From the NCBI GenBank assembly GCA_035281745.1, contig DATEDI010000006.1:13621-77620 (forward strand): a DNA stretch of 64,000 nt, read 5' to 3'. Below, in pieces: positions 15,624-23,938 of this stretch (the stretch's first letter is position 1; each line of letters begins with the position of its first letter). The DNA is from 66-474 sp035281745. Its GTDB lineage: Bacteria > Pseudomonadota > Gammaproteobacteria > Xanthomonadales > Rhodanobacteraceae. The notes under the pieces were generated by a model. The model saw only the letters and a program-made list of their open reading frames with translations. It ran no database searches and had not been told where the DNA came from. The position numbers and the translations under genes were made by a program.

Positions 15624-16352
15624 TCAGTCATTGCGACGGACCAGTCGCATGTGCTGCGCGGCCAGCCAGTCTAGGAACCGATCCGGATCGAGCAGGCGCG
15701 GGAACCCGGCGCTGCGTTGCAGGAAACCATTTTTCACTGCCAGGCCGCCCCAGGCATCCAGCAGCTCGTGGCGCACGCGGTAGGCACCGTCACGGAAGAT
15801 TCCGATCGGGATGCAGCGGGCGTAGCGGCCAGAGCCGCGGCGCGTGCCGATCACGACCACGTCATCCGCGGGTACCGTCTGCCGTTGCGCGTGCACGTTG
15901 AGCGAAGGATCGACAAGTTCGATCGCCGACACGCTGCGTGCCACCGTCAGGTGTCCGACCAGCGCGTACACCAGCGTGCGCTCGCGGATGGCGCGAAGGC
16001 CCGCGTAGAACAGGACCATGTCGCCTCGCCCGAGCCGCGCGAGTTGCGCGGCTCGCCGCCCGTGGTCGCCGTAGGTGCAGTGCCCGAAATCGGGGTCGAG
16101 GTGCATGTTGCGGTCGCGCAGCGATGCGGGCAGCGGCGTACCCATGCGTGCGGGTCTCGTCGCCATTTGCGTATACGGGTGTTCCCATCCCGCGATCACC
16201 GGTTGCGTCTCCGGAATGCCGACGTACACGAATGCACCGGTGGTCGCATCGACCGGTGCATTGAAGCCGCCGCCGGGCGCGCTCTGGTCCGCGCCGACGC
16301 GCACCAGCAGGATGCGCCGGTCGCCATCGCCGGGCTGGCGTGTCGCGCGCAT
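15624..16352 (-). CDS. Nmad3-like putative nucleotide-modification protein
   Basis: A 242-residue protein with no signal peptide or membrane segment. The pattern ILLVRVGADQS...GGFNAPV...GAFVYVGIPE at the N-terminus and HLDPDFGHCTYGDHGRRAAQ followed by RGDMVLFYAGLR in the middle fit the Nmad3 (nucleotide modification associated domain 3) family, predicted by others from context with base-modifying enzymes. No catalytic role has been shown that I know of. It lies 7 bases after the SDR gene on the same strand, so the two are probably one operon, and it faces the SMUG1-type glycosylase. The family call is from memory of the pattern. Confidence 0.55.
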   Translation of the reverse strand: MRATRQPGDGDRRILLVRVGADQSAPGGGFNAPVDATTGAFVYVGIPETQPVIAGWEHPYTQMATRPARMGTPLPASLRDRNMHLDPDFGHCTYGDHGRRAAQLARLGRGDMVLFYAGLRAIRERTLVYALVGHLTVARSVSAIELVDPSLNVHAQRQTVPADDVVVIGTRRGSGRYARCIPIGIFRDGAYRVRHELLDAWGGLAVKNGFLQRSAGFPRLLDPDRFLDWLAAQHMRLVRRND

Positions 16353-16359
16353 CGCAGGC

Positions 16360-17124
16360 CTAGTCCTTCACCAGGCCGCCGTCCACCACCAGGTTCTGGC
16401 CGGTGACGGCGCGTGCCCATGGCGAGGCGAAGAACAACACCGCGTCGGCGAATTCTTCTGGGGTGGTGACGCGCCGCAGCGGCGTGTTGGCGGCGATCAG
16501 GTCGAACACCGCTTCCGGTGTCGCGCGGCTGGCATCTGTGGTCCGCAACAACCCGCCCGACACCATGTTGACGGTGATGCCGTCCGGCCCGAGCTCCGCC
16601 GACAAGGTGCGGGTCAAGGACAACAGCGCGGCTTTCGCGGCGGTGTAGTCGTGGTAGGGCACCACCGGGTTCTGGAACAGGTTGCTGCCGATGTTGACGA
16701 TGCGTCCGAAGTGGGCTTGCCGCATTGTCGGGAGCGCGGCCTGGACGGTGTTGAGCGCGCCGCCCAGCGCGCCTTCGAGCTGGGCCGCGAATTCGCTCCA
16801 GCCGATGTCGTCCGCCTTGCTGCGCGCATCGCCGTTGAAGGAAAAGTCCGGCAGCGCGTTGTTGATGAGCGTGGTGACCGGTTGGCCGAAGCGGTGGGCG
16901 GCGGCCTTGAACATCGCGCCGACTTCATCGTGACGGGTGACGTCGGCCTGCAGCGCGACGGCGCGTTCCGGGCCGAGTTCCGCGGCGGCTGCCTCCGCAG
17001 ATGCACGGCTGCGACGGTAGTTCAACACGACCTTCGCACCGGCCCGCGAGAACGCACTGGCGATTGCCACGCCGAGGCCGCGTCCGGCACCGGTGACCAG
17101 CACGATTTGATGTTCGAGTTGCAT
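16360..17124 (-). CDS. Short-chain dehydrogenase/reductase, FabG-like
   Basis: A 254-residue NAD(P)-dependent oxidoreductase. The cofactor motif TGAGRGLG is near residue 11, NNAL near residue 85, the catalytic YTAAK near residue 155, and the family C-terminus NLVVDGGLVKD is present. The active-site serine region reads NIGSNLFQN. The closest well-known relatives are 3-oxoacyl-ACP reductases, but it is not in a fatty acid operon. Its downstream partner is the Nmad3-like gene 7 bases away. The start at 17124 (MQLEHQIVLVTG) fits the fold best. Substrate unknown. Confidence 0.8.
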   Translation of the reverse strand: MQLEHQIVLVTGAGRGLGVAIASAFSRAGAKVVLNYRRSRASAEAAAAELGPERAVALQADVTRHDEVGAMFKAAAHRFGQPVTTLINNALPDFSFNGDARSKADDIGWSEFAAQLEGALGGALNTVQAALPTMRQAHFGRIVNIGSNLFQNPVVPYHDYTAAKAALLSLTRTLSAELGPDGITVNMVSGGLLRTTDASRATPEAVFDLIAANTPLRRVTTPEEFADAVLFFASPWARAVTGQNLVVDGGLVKD

Positions 17125-17290
17125 GGCGCCTGCCTTCGTTGCGACAACCAACCAATGTACTGCGTGGAAGCGACGAGGCGTTGACGCGGATCAGCAGTCG
17201 GGAATGCAGTGCAGTTCGCGCAGCGCACCTGCGACCGGCAATGCAGAAGCGTATGATCGAAGAGGAACCGACAGCCCATGGAGGACCGAC

Positions 17291-17608
17291 ATGCTGGTTG
17301 CATTTTCGCTATGGCCGAGCGGTGGGCCGGCCGGCGATTCGGGCCACGACGCGGTTGCGGCGGCCGTCCAGGTCGTTCGCGATTCCGGTCTGCCGAACCG
17401 CACCGACGCGATGTTCACGACGATCGAAGGCGAGTGGGACAAGATCTTCGATGTCATCCATCGCGCGAGCGATGCCGCGCTGGCGTTTGGAACGCGGGTG
17501 GACCTGGTGCTGAAGGCGGACATCCGTCCCGGCCACACACACGAGATCGAAGGCAAGGTCACGCGCTTGGAGCAGGCGCTGGCCACGCGCCACGCGTCGG
17601 CGCGGTGA
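17291..17608 (+). CDS. Thiamine-binding-like protein, MTH1187/YkoF family
   Basis: A 105-residue single-domain protein: MLVAFSLWPSG at the N-terminus, then a glycine-rich stretch, FTTIEGEWDKIFDVIHRA and DLVLKADIRPGHTHEIEGKV. This is the pattern of the DUF77/UPF0045 thiamine-binding-like fold, whose members form multimers and bind thiamine or related ligands. GGAGG stands 6 bases before the ATG. It is divergent from the SDR gene. There is no adjacent thiamine transport or synthesis gene, so the ligand is uncertain. Confidence 0.75.
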   Translation: MLVAFSLWPSGGPAGDSGHDAVAAAVQVVRDSGLPNRTDAMFTTIEGEWDKIFDVIHRASDAALAFGTRVDLVLKADIRPGHTHEIEGKVTRLEQALATRHASAR

Positions 17609-17682
17609 CAGGGGTTCGATCGTGCGCCGCACTCGCGCCTGAAGGACGGATGCCGCGGTTCGACCGCTGACGGGAGATTGCC

Positions 17683-17844
17683 ATGCCGGAACAGCCCGAT
17701 GCATTTCGCGCGGAACTCTCCGCGCTCCGGGACGAAGTGGAACGGTTGCGGCGCGAGCTTGCCGAACTGCGCGAATACATCGGCGAGGTGCCCTGCATGG
17801 AGTGCGGCATCACCAGCTTCGAGGAGTGGCAGAAGGACCGCTGA
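17683..17844 (+). CDS. Small coiled-coil protein with a CxxC motif
   Basis: A 53-residue reading frame with GGGAG upstream of the ATG. Residues 8-33 form a charged heptad-like helix (RAELSALRDEVERLRRELAE), followed by VPCMECGITSFEEW, whose CMEC pair could bind a metal or act in redox. It ends KDR-stop. I do not recognise a family. The codon use is like that of the neighbours and the helix pattern is not accidental-looking, so a real microprotein is plausible. It lies 74 bases after the thiamine-binding-like gene. Confidence 0.5.
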   Translation: MPEQPDAFRAELSALRDEVERLRRELAELREYIGEVPCMECGITSFEEWQKDR

Positions 17845-18029
17845 CCATTGGGCACGGATGCGTTGGCGCGAGTGTCCGCCGGGATCTGACGTTGGTGGAA
17901 ATCGCGCGCCGCGAAATGGGCTGCCGCGCATCACGGCACAGGACAGCTGCGAGCCATGATGCCGGTCAAGGCGTCGCCCGCCAGTTGTCCGGACAATGCC
18001 GGCTCCAATCCGAACAAGGAAATCCTCCC

Positions 18030-18482
18030 ATGTTGCTCCGTGTGCTTGTGCTTGCCACCCTCTCGCTGTTTGCCGCACCGCTATGGGCGGCGAATTGTGC
18101 GACCACCGTGGAAGCCAACGACGCCATGCAGTTCAACGTCTCCAACATCAACGTGCCGCAGAGTTGCAAGACATTCGCCGTCACCCTCAAGCACACCGGC
18201 AAGTTGCCGCGCAACGCGATGGGTCACGACTGGGTGCTCACCGCCGCCGGTGACAAGGCTGGCGTGGATGCGGACGCTCTCAAGGCAGGGCTCGACAACA
18301 ACTACATCAAGCCGGGCGACACCCGCGTCCTCGCGCACACCAAGGTCATCGGTGGCGGCGAAACCGCTTCAGTCACCTTCAAGCCTTCGCTGTTGAAGCC
18401 GGGCAACTCGTACGTGTTCTTCTGTTCGTTCCCCGGGCATTCGACGATCATGCATGGCATGGTCACGCTTACCAAGAACTAG
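18030..18482 (+). CDS. Azurin (blue copper protein)
   Basis: A 150-residue periplasmic electron carrier. A signal peptide (MLLRVLVLATLSLFAAPLWA) precedes a mature domain beginning ANCATTVEANDAMQFN, the usual azurin start. The type 1 copper ligands are present: His in AMGHDW, then Cys, His and Met in CSFPGHSTIMHG. Length is normal. Azurins pass electrons between cytochromes and terminal reductases or peroxidases. No partner is adjacent; cytochrome b561 is 2.4 kb away. Confidence 0.93.
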   Translation: MLLRVLVLATLSLFAAPLWAANCATTVEANDAMQFNVSNINVPQSCKTFAVTLKHTGKLPRNAMGHDWVLTAAGDKAGVDADALKAGLDNNYIKPGDTRVLAHTKVIGGGETASVTFKPSLLKPGNSYVFFCSFPGHSTIMHGMVTLTKN

Positions 18483-18566
18483 ACCGCTCAAGTACGGATG
18501 GGGCCCGGCCGGGACGCAGTTCGGCCGGCCGGGCATCGGCCGCGGCGGGTCGCACCCGCGTGCTCA

Positions 18567-19736
18567 TCATCCGGGTGTGGCGAACACTTTCCTCAGGTAG
18601 GCCAGGTAAGCGGGATCGGTGCACAGCGTCTTGGCCGGATCGTCGCTGATCTTGGCGACCGCCTGGCCGTTGCAACGCGTCATCTTGATGATCATGTCGG
18701 GCGGTGCGAGTCCGAGATCGTTGGTGAGGCGCGTGCCGATCCCGAAAGCGGTTTGCGCGCGAGCATGGAAATGCCGGTGGATGCGGATGGCGTCGGCCAT
18801 GTCGAGGCCATCCGTGAATACCAGCGTCTTGGTCGAAGGGTCCACGCGCATCTGCCGATAGTGGTCGATGATCCGTTCGCCCCAATGGATCGGATCGCCC
18901 GAATCGTGGCGCACGCCGTCGAACAGCTTGCAGAAGTAGCGGTCGAAGTCGCGCAGGAAGGCATCGAGTCCGATTACGTCGGTAAGTACGATCCCGAGGT
19001 CGCCCCGGTATTCCTGCGCCCACGACTCGAGCGCGAAGCGCTGGCTGTCGACGAGCCGCGGGCCGAGCGCTTGGCATGCCTGCAGGAACTCATGGCCCAT
19101 CGTGCCGATCGGATTCAACCCGAGTTCCATCGCGAACAGGACGTTGCTGGTGCCGCCAAGGCTCTGCGGCAGCGCTGCCGCCAGCCGCTTGATCACGCTG
19201 CGTTGCCATGCGCGCGAGAAGCGGCGGCGCGTGCCGAATTCCGCAAAACGGAAATCGGTGTCGTTCCCGAGCGCCTGGACTTGGCGGATCTTGTTTTCCA
19301 GCCGCTCCGTTCCCGTTTGCAATGTTTCGCTGTCGTTTCCCGACGCGGCAGCATGCAATTCGCTCACGATCGCGAGTACTGGCACCTCGAACAGGATCGT
19401 GTGCAGCCACGGACCCTTGATCGTGATCTGCAGTGTCCCGTCGTCTTCGGTGACCTGCACATACTCTTCCTGCAGGCGGAAGATCTTGAGGATGTCGACG
19501 AAGTCGGGTTTGAGAAACCGCAGGGTTCGCAGATATTCGATTTCCCGCTCGCGGAACTGCAGCCGGCAGAGCGCGCCGATTTCGCGCCGCAGGTCCGCGG
19601 CGGATACCTGCAATGTGGTGCCACGCGTGCGGCAGCGAAAACCGTATTCGACCTCGGCGACGGGAAAGCGATGCAGCACCGCCTGCATCATGGTGAACTT
19701 GTAGAGGTCGGTATCCAGCAGCGATTCGATGATCAT
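18567..19736 (-). CDS. pncB: Nicotinate phosphoribosyltransferase PncB
   Basis: A 389-residue cytoplasmic enzyme that makes nicotinate mononucleotide from nicotinate and PRPP in NAD salvage. It begins IIESLLDTDLYKFTMMQAVLH, contains EFGTRRRFS near residue 170 (phosphoribosyl site), the autophosphorylated-His region GTMGHE near residue 212, and VRHDSGDPIHWGE followed by KTLVFTDGLD for substrate binding. Length fits the proteobacterial PncB type. It is monocistronic here, with an 84-base gap to the convergent azurin gene. Confidence 0.95.
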   Translation of the reverse strand: MIIESLLDTDLYKFTMMQAVLHRFPVAEVEYGFRCRTRGTTLQVSAADLRREIGALCRLQFREREIEYLRTLRFLKPDFVDILKIFRLQEEYVQVTEDDGTLQITIKGPWLHTILFEVPVLAIVSELHAAASGNDSETLQTGTERLENKIRQVQALGNDTDFRFAEFGTRRRFSRAWQRSVIKRLAAALPQSLGGTSNVLFAMELGLNPIGTMGHEFLQACQALGPRLVDSQRFALESWAQEYRGDLGIVLTDVIGLDAFLRDFDRYFCKLFDGVRHDSGDPIHWGERIIDHYRQMRVDPSTKTLVFTDGLDMADAIRIHRHFHARAQTAFGIGTRLTNDLGLAPPDMIIKMTRCNGQAVAKISDDPAKTLCTDPAYLAYLRKVFATPG

Positions 19737-19865
19737 CGGCAGTGAATGGCTCTCCCCGGATCAGCCCATGCAGCTGATGCTAGCGGCGGGATGCTCACGG
19801 GCATACACCGCCGCAAACTTCCGCCCGCGCGGACGGCGCGCCGGCCCACGTCGCAGGCTGGCGAT

Positions 19866-20327
19866 TCAGTCGGCGGCAGCTTCCGGGAATCCGGGATCGT
19901 CGAACTGCCGCGCGTACTGGTCGAGCGCTTTGCGCATTCCGGCGATCGCGTCGAACCGTTGCGGGTCGGCCTTCAGCGCGCTGGCGTCCTGCAATAGCGG
20001 TCCGATGATGTGATGCAGCGCCTCGTCCGCGTCCGGCGGCAGCTTGCAGTTGACGATGATGGTGTTGACGTGGCCGGTGACCTGGTCGGCCAGTCGCGCC
20101 GCCAACTCGGGGGTGATGTGGTCGTGCTCGCGATCACCGAGCCTGAGTACCACGCCGTGGATCTCGCGCATCTGCCGGCGCAGGGTCGCATCAGTGGCGT
20201 ACCGCTGCGCGGACGTCGCGGTCGTCGATGCGGTGGGGGCCGTGTGCGCGTGCTGCTGCGCCAGCGCGGATGCCGCGGGTGCGCCGAGCAGTGCGACCAA
20301 TGCGAGCGAAAGAATCGTGGGGCGCAT
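19866..20327 (-). CDS. DnrO-like exported protein
   Basis: A 153-residue protein with a signal peptide (MRPTILSLALVALLGAPAASALA) and a His-rich start to the mature part (QQHAHTAP). The helical body includes RQMREIHGVVLRLGDREHDH, NTIIVNCKLPPDADEALHHI and a closing ALDQYARQFDDPGFPE. This pattern matches small proteins annotated DnrO in Xanthomonadaceae, whose function is not established. A helical-bundle periplasmic protein, possibly metal-binding given the histidines, is inference. The start at 20327 is chosen because it begins the signal peptide. Confidence 0.65.
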   Translation of the reverse strand: MRPTILSLALVALLGAPAASALAQQHAHTAPTASTTATSAQRYATDATLRRQMREIHGVVLRLGDREHDHITPELAARLADQVTGHVNTIIVNCKLPPDADEALHHIIGPLLQDASALKADPQRFDAIAGMRKALDQYARQFDDPGFPEAAAD

Positions 20328-20547
20328 GGGATTGCCTGTTGGATCATGGATGGATGCCGCAGTATCCCCGGACCGCCTGCGGCGCGGCTTGACCGGCGTC
20401 ACCTCGGAGCGCGTCTCCAGCGGCGGGGCGCGATCGGTTCATGGGACGTTGGCAACGGAGGCTGCGGCGCGGGTGCAATGCGGCCCGCGCACCCCCGGCC
20501 GACGAACGCGCGACGGTGACGCTGCCGCCGTGCAACGCGGCGACTGC

Positions 20548-20700
20548 TCACGCGATCGACAGGCCGAGGCCGTTGCCGCGACTTTGCCGCCGCGCGGAGC
20601 GTTCGCCAACCCGTGCGAGCCGGTGCTCCGGAAAGCCGGGTCCGTCGTCCTCGACCGCGATTTCCATGCCGTCGGGTTGCCGGCCGACGGTCACCCCAAG
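20548..20700 (-). pseudogene. Histidine kinase ATPase-domain remnant
   Basis: On the minus strand about 50 codons read VTVGRQPDGMEIAVEDDGPG, FPEHRLARVGERSARR, then GNGLGLSIA and a stop. These are the G1 (EDDGPGF) and G2 (GLGLSIA) boxes of a PhoQ/QseC-like sensor kinase. Upstream in the same frame the sequence stops resembling a kinase and no H-box or sensor region is seen, so only the 3' end remains. The rest of the 541-base gap (20328-20868) holds nothing else I recognise. Confidence 0.6.
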
Positions 20701-20868
20701 GCAACCGTGCAACCGCAGACTGGAGCGCCGCCGAAGCGCCTTGCATCGACTTCCGCAAATGCGTCGTCGAAATCTTCTTGTTGCGAAGCCGATTTGCCGG
20801 GCACATCCGGATATCTCGAGCGCCCGCTTGTCCGCCCTCGTTTCAGCCGCGCAGAATGTGCTGCGCCA

Positions 20869-21414
20869 TCACACGCCCGGCAGCATGCGCTGCAGTACCC
20901 GATCACGGCGGATGAAGTAGTGGTACAACGCCGCGGCAACATGCAGGCCCACCAACGGAAGAATGCCGTATTCCGCGATCAGCGTATGGATGTCGCCGGT
21001 CCAGCGCCAGCTTGCGTCGTGGGTGGCGACCAACTGCGGCACGCGCACGAGCCCGAAGAACGTAATCGGCATGCCGCGGTACGACGCGTTGATCCAGCCG
21101 AGCAGCGGCACCACGAGCAGCAGCAGGTACAGCAGCCAGTGGATGGCGCGTGCCGAGCGCGTTTGCCATGGCGGGACGCCCGCTTCCGGCGCGGGTTCGC
21201 CATGGATGGTCCGCCAGATCAGGCGCACGACGATGACGCCGAGTATCAGCACGCCGATCGAAAAATGCAGGCTGATCAGCGTGGTCACCGGCGTGTTGCG
21301 GCCGATGTGCGGCATTGTCCACCCGACGATGTATTGCGCGATCAGCAGCGCGAGGATGAGCCAGTGCAGAGCGATCGCGGTGCGCGTGTAGCGGCCCTGC
21401 GTACTGATGACCAT
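20869..21414 (-). CDS. Cytochrome b561
   Basis: A 181-residue inner-membrane di-heme protein of the CybB type. Four membrane helices are visible: IALHWLILALLIAQYIVG (His for heme), TLISLHFSIGVLILGVIVVRLIW, RAIHWLLYLLLLVVPLLGWI and IAEYGILPLVGLHVAAALYHYF, each with a suitably placed histidine. It probably moves electrons between quinone and an acceptor such as superoxide. The start at 21414 is preceded by AGGAGGG. The adjacent kinase remnant fits the frequent pairing of b561 genes with two-component systems, though that link is broken here. Confidence 0.88.
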   Translation of the reverse strand: MVISTQGRYTRTAIALHWLILALLIAQYIVGWTMPHIGRNTPVTTLISLHFSIGVLILGVIVVRLIWRTIHGEPAPEAGVPPWQTRSARAIHWLLYLLLLVVPLLGWINASYRGMPITFFGLVRVPQLVATHDASWRWTGDIHTLIAEYGILPLVGLHVAAALYHYFIRRDRVLQRMLPGV

Positions 21415-21574
21415 GATTCCCTCCTGTGGGTGTTGCAGCGTTTCGGCTCGCCACAAACTCTACAACAGCCGATCGCCCGATCGGATGCGCCGCAAAAAGC
21501 GATACAAATGGATATCGTGGGGATGGGGCGGCATCGTAACGTTCCGGTGGAGGTGGCTGGACCGGCCCACTGGT

Positions 21575-21792
21575 ACGCGACAACGCTGCGAAACCCTCTA
21601 CCACCCGGCCGGAACCTGCAAGATGGGCGTCGACGCGATGGCAGCGGTCGATCCGGAGTTGCGCGTGCGCGGCGTCGACGGATTGCGCGTGGTCCGTGCG
21701 TCGATCATGCCCACGCTCATCGGCGGCAACACCAACACGCGACCACCATGATTGCCGAAAAAGCCGCGGACATGATCCGCCGGGCACACTGA
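21575..21792 (+). pseudogene. GMC oxidoreductase 3' remnant with frameshift
   Basis: The first frame reads YHPAGTCKMG, then VDPELRVRGVDGLRVVRASI and MPTLIGGNTNT, the C-terminal signature of GMC flavoprotein oxidoreductases, including the HPxGTCKMG active-site histidine. It then stops, while the next frame continues TMIAEKAADMIRRAH to a TGA. One frameshift therefore splits it, and the flavin-binding N-terminal part (some 400 residues) is missing. This is a decayed gene end, not a working enzyme. The rest of the gap 21415-21918 shows nothing else. Confidence 0.75.
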
Positions 21793-21918
21793 GATGCATC
21801 GATTCAAGGCGCGTGTTTGCGCGTCGCAATCCGCCGGATTCCTGAATCGTGTCTTCACGCATCGGCGACCTGCCCGTTGCTAGGTTTGAACGCGACCAGC
21901 ACACAAGGAGGGGTCGAG

Positions 21919-22371
21919 ATGCCGCGCGGAGACAAATCGAGTTACACGTCCAGGCAGAAGCGAAAGGCCGAGCACATCGAAGAGGGATACGAAAAGAAGG
22001 GTGTGTCGAAAGGAGAGGCCGAGGAACGAGCCTGGCGCACGGTGAACAAGCAGGACAAGGGCGGCAAGAAGAAGTCCGGCGGCGGCAGCAAGAAACGCGC
22101 GCCGGCGAAAAAATCCGGCAGCAGCAGGAAAACGTCGTCCGGCAAGAAGTCGGCCCGGAAGTCCGCCAGCAAGAAGCGCACGCCGGCAAAGAAATCCGGG
22201 AGCAGCCGGAAGCGCTCTGCTGCGAAAAAATCGGGTAGCGCCCGGAAGCGCAGTTCGGGCAGGAAGTCCACCGGCAAGAAGAGCAGTTCCGCCCGGAAAT
22301 CCGGCGGCAGGAAACGCTCCACCGCGAAGAAATCCGGCAGCAGCCGAAAGCGCTCGTCCAGCAAAAAGTAG
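21919..22371 (+). CDS. Histone-H1-like lysine/serine-rich protein
   Basis: A 150-residue, very basic protein. The first 50 residues (MPRGDKSSYTSRQKRKAEHI, then GYEKKGVSKGEAEERAWRTVN) are a small conserved helical domain found in proteins loosely annotated as plasmid stabilisation proteins. The rest is low-complexity repeats of AKKSGSSRK and related units, as in histone H1 tails and AlgP-like proteins. A role in binding or compacting nucleic acid is inference. A strong AAGGAGGGG precedes the ATG. The repeats may vary in number between strains. Confidence 0.7.
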   Translation: MPRGDKSSYTSRQKRKAEHIEEGYEKKGVSKGEAEERAWRTVNKQDKGGKKKSGGGSKKRAPAKKSGSSRKTSSGKKSARKSASKKRTPAKKSGSSRKRSAAKKSGSARKRSSGRKSTGKKSSSARKSGGRKRSTAKKSGSSRKRSSSKK

Positions 22372-22425
22372 CCAGTGCACGGCGGCCATCCGGACCCGGA
22401 TGACCCCAAGCCGCTGCGCGTCAGT

Positions 22426-23697
22426 TCAGTGGTGCGGCAGCAACGCCGTCGCGAACATCACGATCGCGGCGGCGCCCATCACGCAGGTGGCGGCCCAGCC
22501 CAATCCTTTCAGTGCAGCCGGAACCGGAAAGCGGCCCATGGTTTTTCTGCGGCTGGCGAGCAGCATGATCAGCACCATCAACGGCACGGCGACCACGCCA
22601 TTGATGACTGCGCTCCAGTACAGCATCTTGATCGGGTCCAGCGGCGAGAAGCTGATGATCATGCCCCCGAGCGTGGCGGTGGCGATGGCGCCATAGAACA
22701 ATTTGGCGCGGCCGGGTTTTTGCTCCAGCCCGGTGCGCCACCTGAATGTCTCGCCCAGCGCGAACGCAGCCGATCCCGCCAGCACCGGAATCGCGAGCAT
22801 CCCTGTCCCGATGATGCCGCTGGCGAACAGCACGAACGCGAACCGGCCCGCGACCGGTTGCAATGCCATCGCTGCATCCGACGAGGTACGGATGTCCGTT
22901 TTGCCGTGCGCGTGCAGCACTATGGCGGCTGCGAGGATGATGCAGAACGCCACGACCTCCGACAGCACCATGCCGATTACGGTATCGAGGTAGATGCGTT
23001 TCAGCGCGCGCGAAGCCTGCGCCGGCGCGCGTTTCAATGGCGTGCGGCGCGAATCGGTCTTGATCTCGTTCGCCTCCTGCGAGCTTTGCCAGAAGAACAG
23101 GTAAGGGCTGATCGTGGTGCCCATCACCGCCACGATCCCCATCGCGTAATCCGGGCTGAACCTCACGCTCGGCCAGACCATTTGCTTCATCACCTCCATC
23201 CACGGCACCCGGATCATCAGCACCGTGGCCACGTAGGTGAACAGGCTGAAGGTGAGCACCTTCAGGATCGGCATGTAGCGGTTCAGCGGCACGAATACCT
23301 GCAGCAGTACCGACAGCACCGCGGCCATCGCCGCATACAAAGCGGCGTGGCCCCCGAGCAGCAATTTCGTCGCGGCGCCGATTGCGCCGATGTCGGCCGA
23401 GAGGTTGATGATGTTGGCGATGGCCAGCAATACCACCGCGGGTGCGACGATCCGGACGTGGAATTCGGATCGGAGATTTTGGGCCAGACCCGCGCCGGTG
23501 ACGCGTCCCACCCGCGCGGATACTGCCTGGATGCCGATCATCAGCGGCAAGGCCAGCAAAACCGTCCACAGGATTCCGTAACCGAACCTGGCGCCGACTT
23601 GCGAGTAGGTGGCGATGCCGCTGGGATCGTCATCGGCCGCTCCCGTGATCACGCCTGCGCCCAACCGCTTCCACCACGGCGCTGCTTGGGTCGCCAT
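22426..23697 (-). CDS. NRAMP-related divalent metal transporter
   Basis: A 423-residue membrane protein with about eleven helices and the NRAMP fold. Helix 1 carries GAADDDPSGIATYSQVG where classic manganese/iron transporters have DPGN, and helix 6 reads GTTISPYLFFWQSSQE instead of the usual MPHxxxLHS. These substitutions place it with the NRAMP-related group, in which magnesium or other cations rather than Mn/Fe have been proposed. The start at 23697 is set by AAGGAAGG, which lies in the loop of a small hairpin. It is convergent with the H1-like gene; no metal regulator is adjacent. Confidence 0.82.
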   Translation of the reverse strand: MATQAAPWWKRLGAGVITGAADDDPSGIATYSQVGARFGYGILWTVLLALPLMIGIQAVSARVGRVTGAGLAQNLRSEFHVRIVAPAVVLLAIANIINLSADIGAIGAATKLLLGGHAALYAAMAAVLSVLLQVFVPLNRYMPILKVLTFSLFTYVATVLMIRVPWMEVMKQMVWPSVRFSPDYAMGIVAVMGTTISPYLFFWQSSQEANEIKTDSRRTPLKRAPAQASRALKRIYLDTVIGMVLSEVVAFCIILAAAIVLHAHGKTDIRTSSDAAMALQPVAGRFAFVLFASGIIGTGMLAIPVLAGSAAFALGETFRWRTGLEQKPGRAKLFYGAIATATLGGMIISFSPLDPIKMLYWSAVINGVVAVPLMVLIMLLASRRKTMGRFPVPAALKGLGWAATCVMGAAAIVMFATALLPHH

Positions 23698-23715
23698 GAC
23701 ACCTTCCTTGTGTCA
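23697..23715 (-). promoter_or_regulatory. Hairpin holding the NRAMP ribosome binding site
   Basis: TGACAC (23697-23702) and GTGTCA (23710-23715) are perfect 6-base arms. In the mRNA the 7-base loop is AAGGAAG, the Shine-Dalgarno sequence, and the A of the AUG closes the stem. Such an arrangement could tune translation, but it could also be chance. Confidence 0.35.
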
Positions 23716-23938
23716 AGTGAGTCGGGAACGTCGGGACAATATTCATCCACCGCACATGAATGGATCGCGTGCGGCGATGCCTCGCAAATCATTTGAGTGA
23801 AGCGCGGCTCTGCGGCGACAGGTCGCGCGCTTCTTCACGACGTCTGCACGTCGCGCTGGATGATCGCGATTGTCGAACACGTATGCAGTTTCGAGCGCAA
23901 CCGATTCGTTGCGGGCAGACACCGCGCGGATGTCGGGT

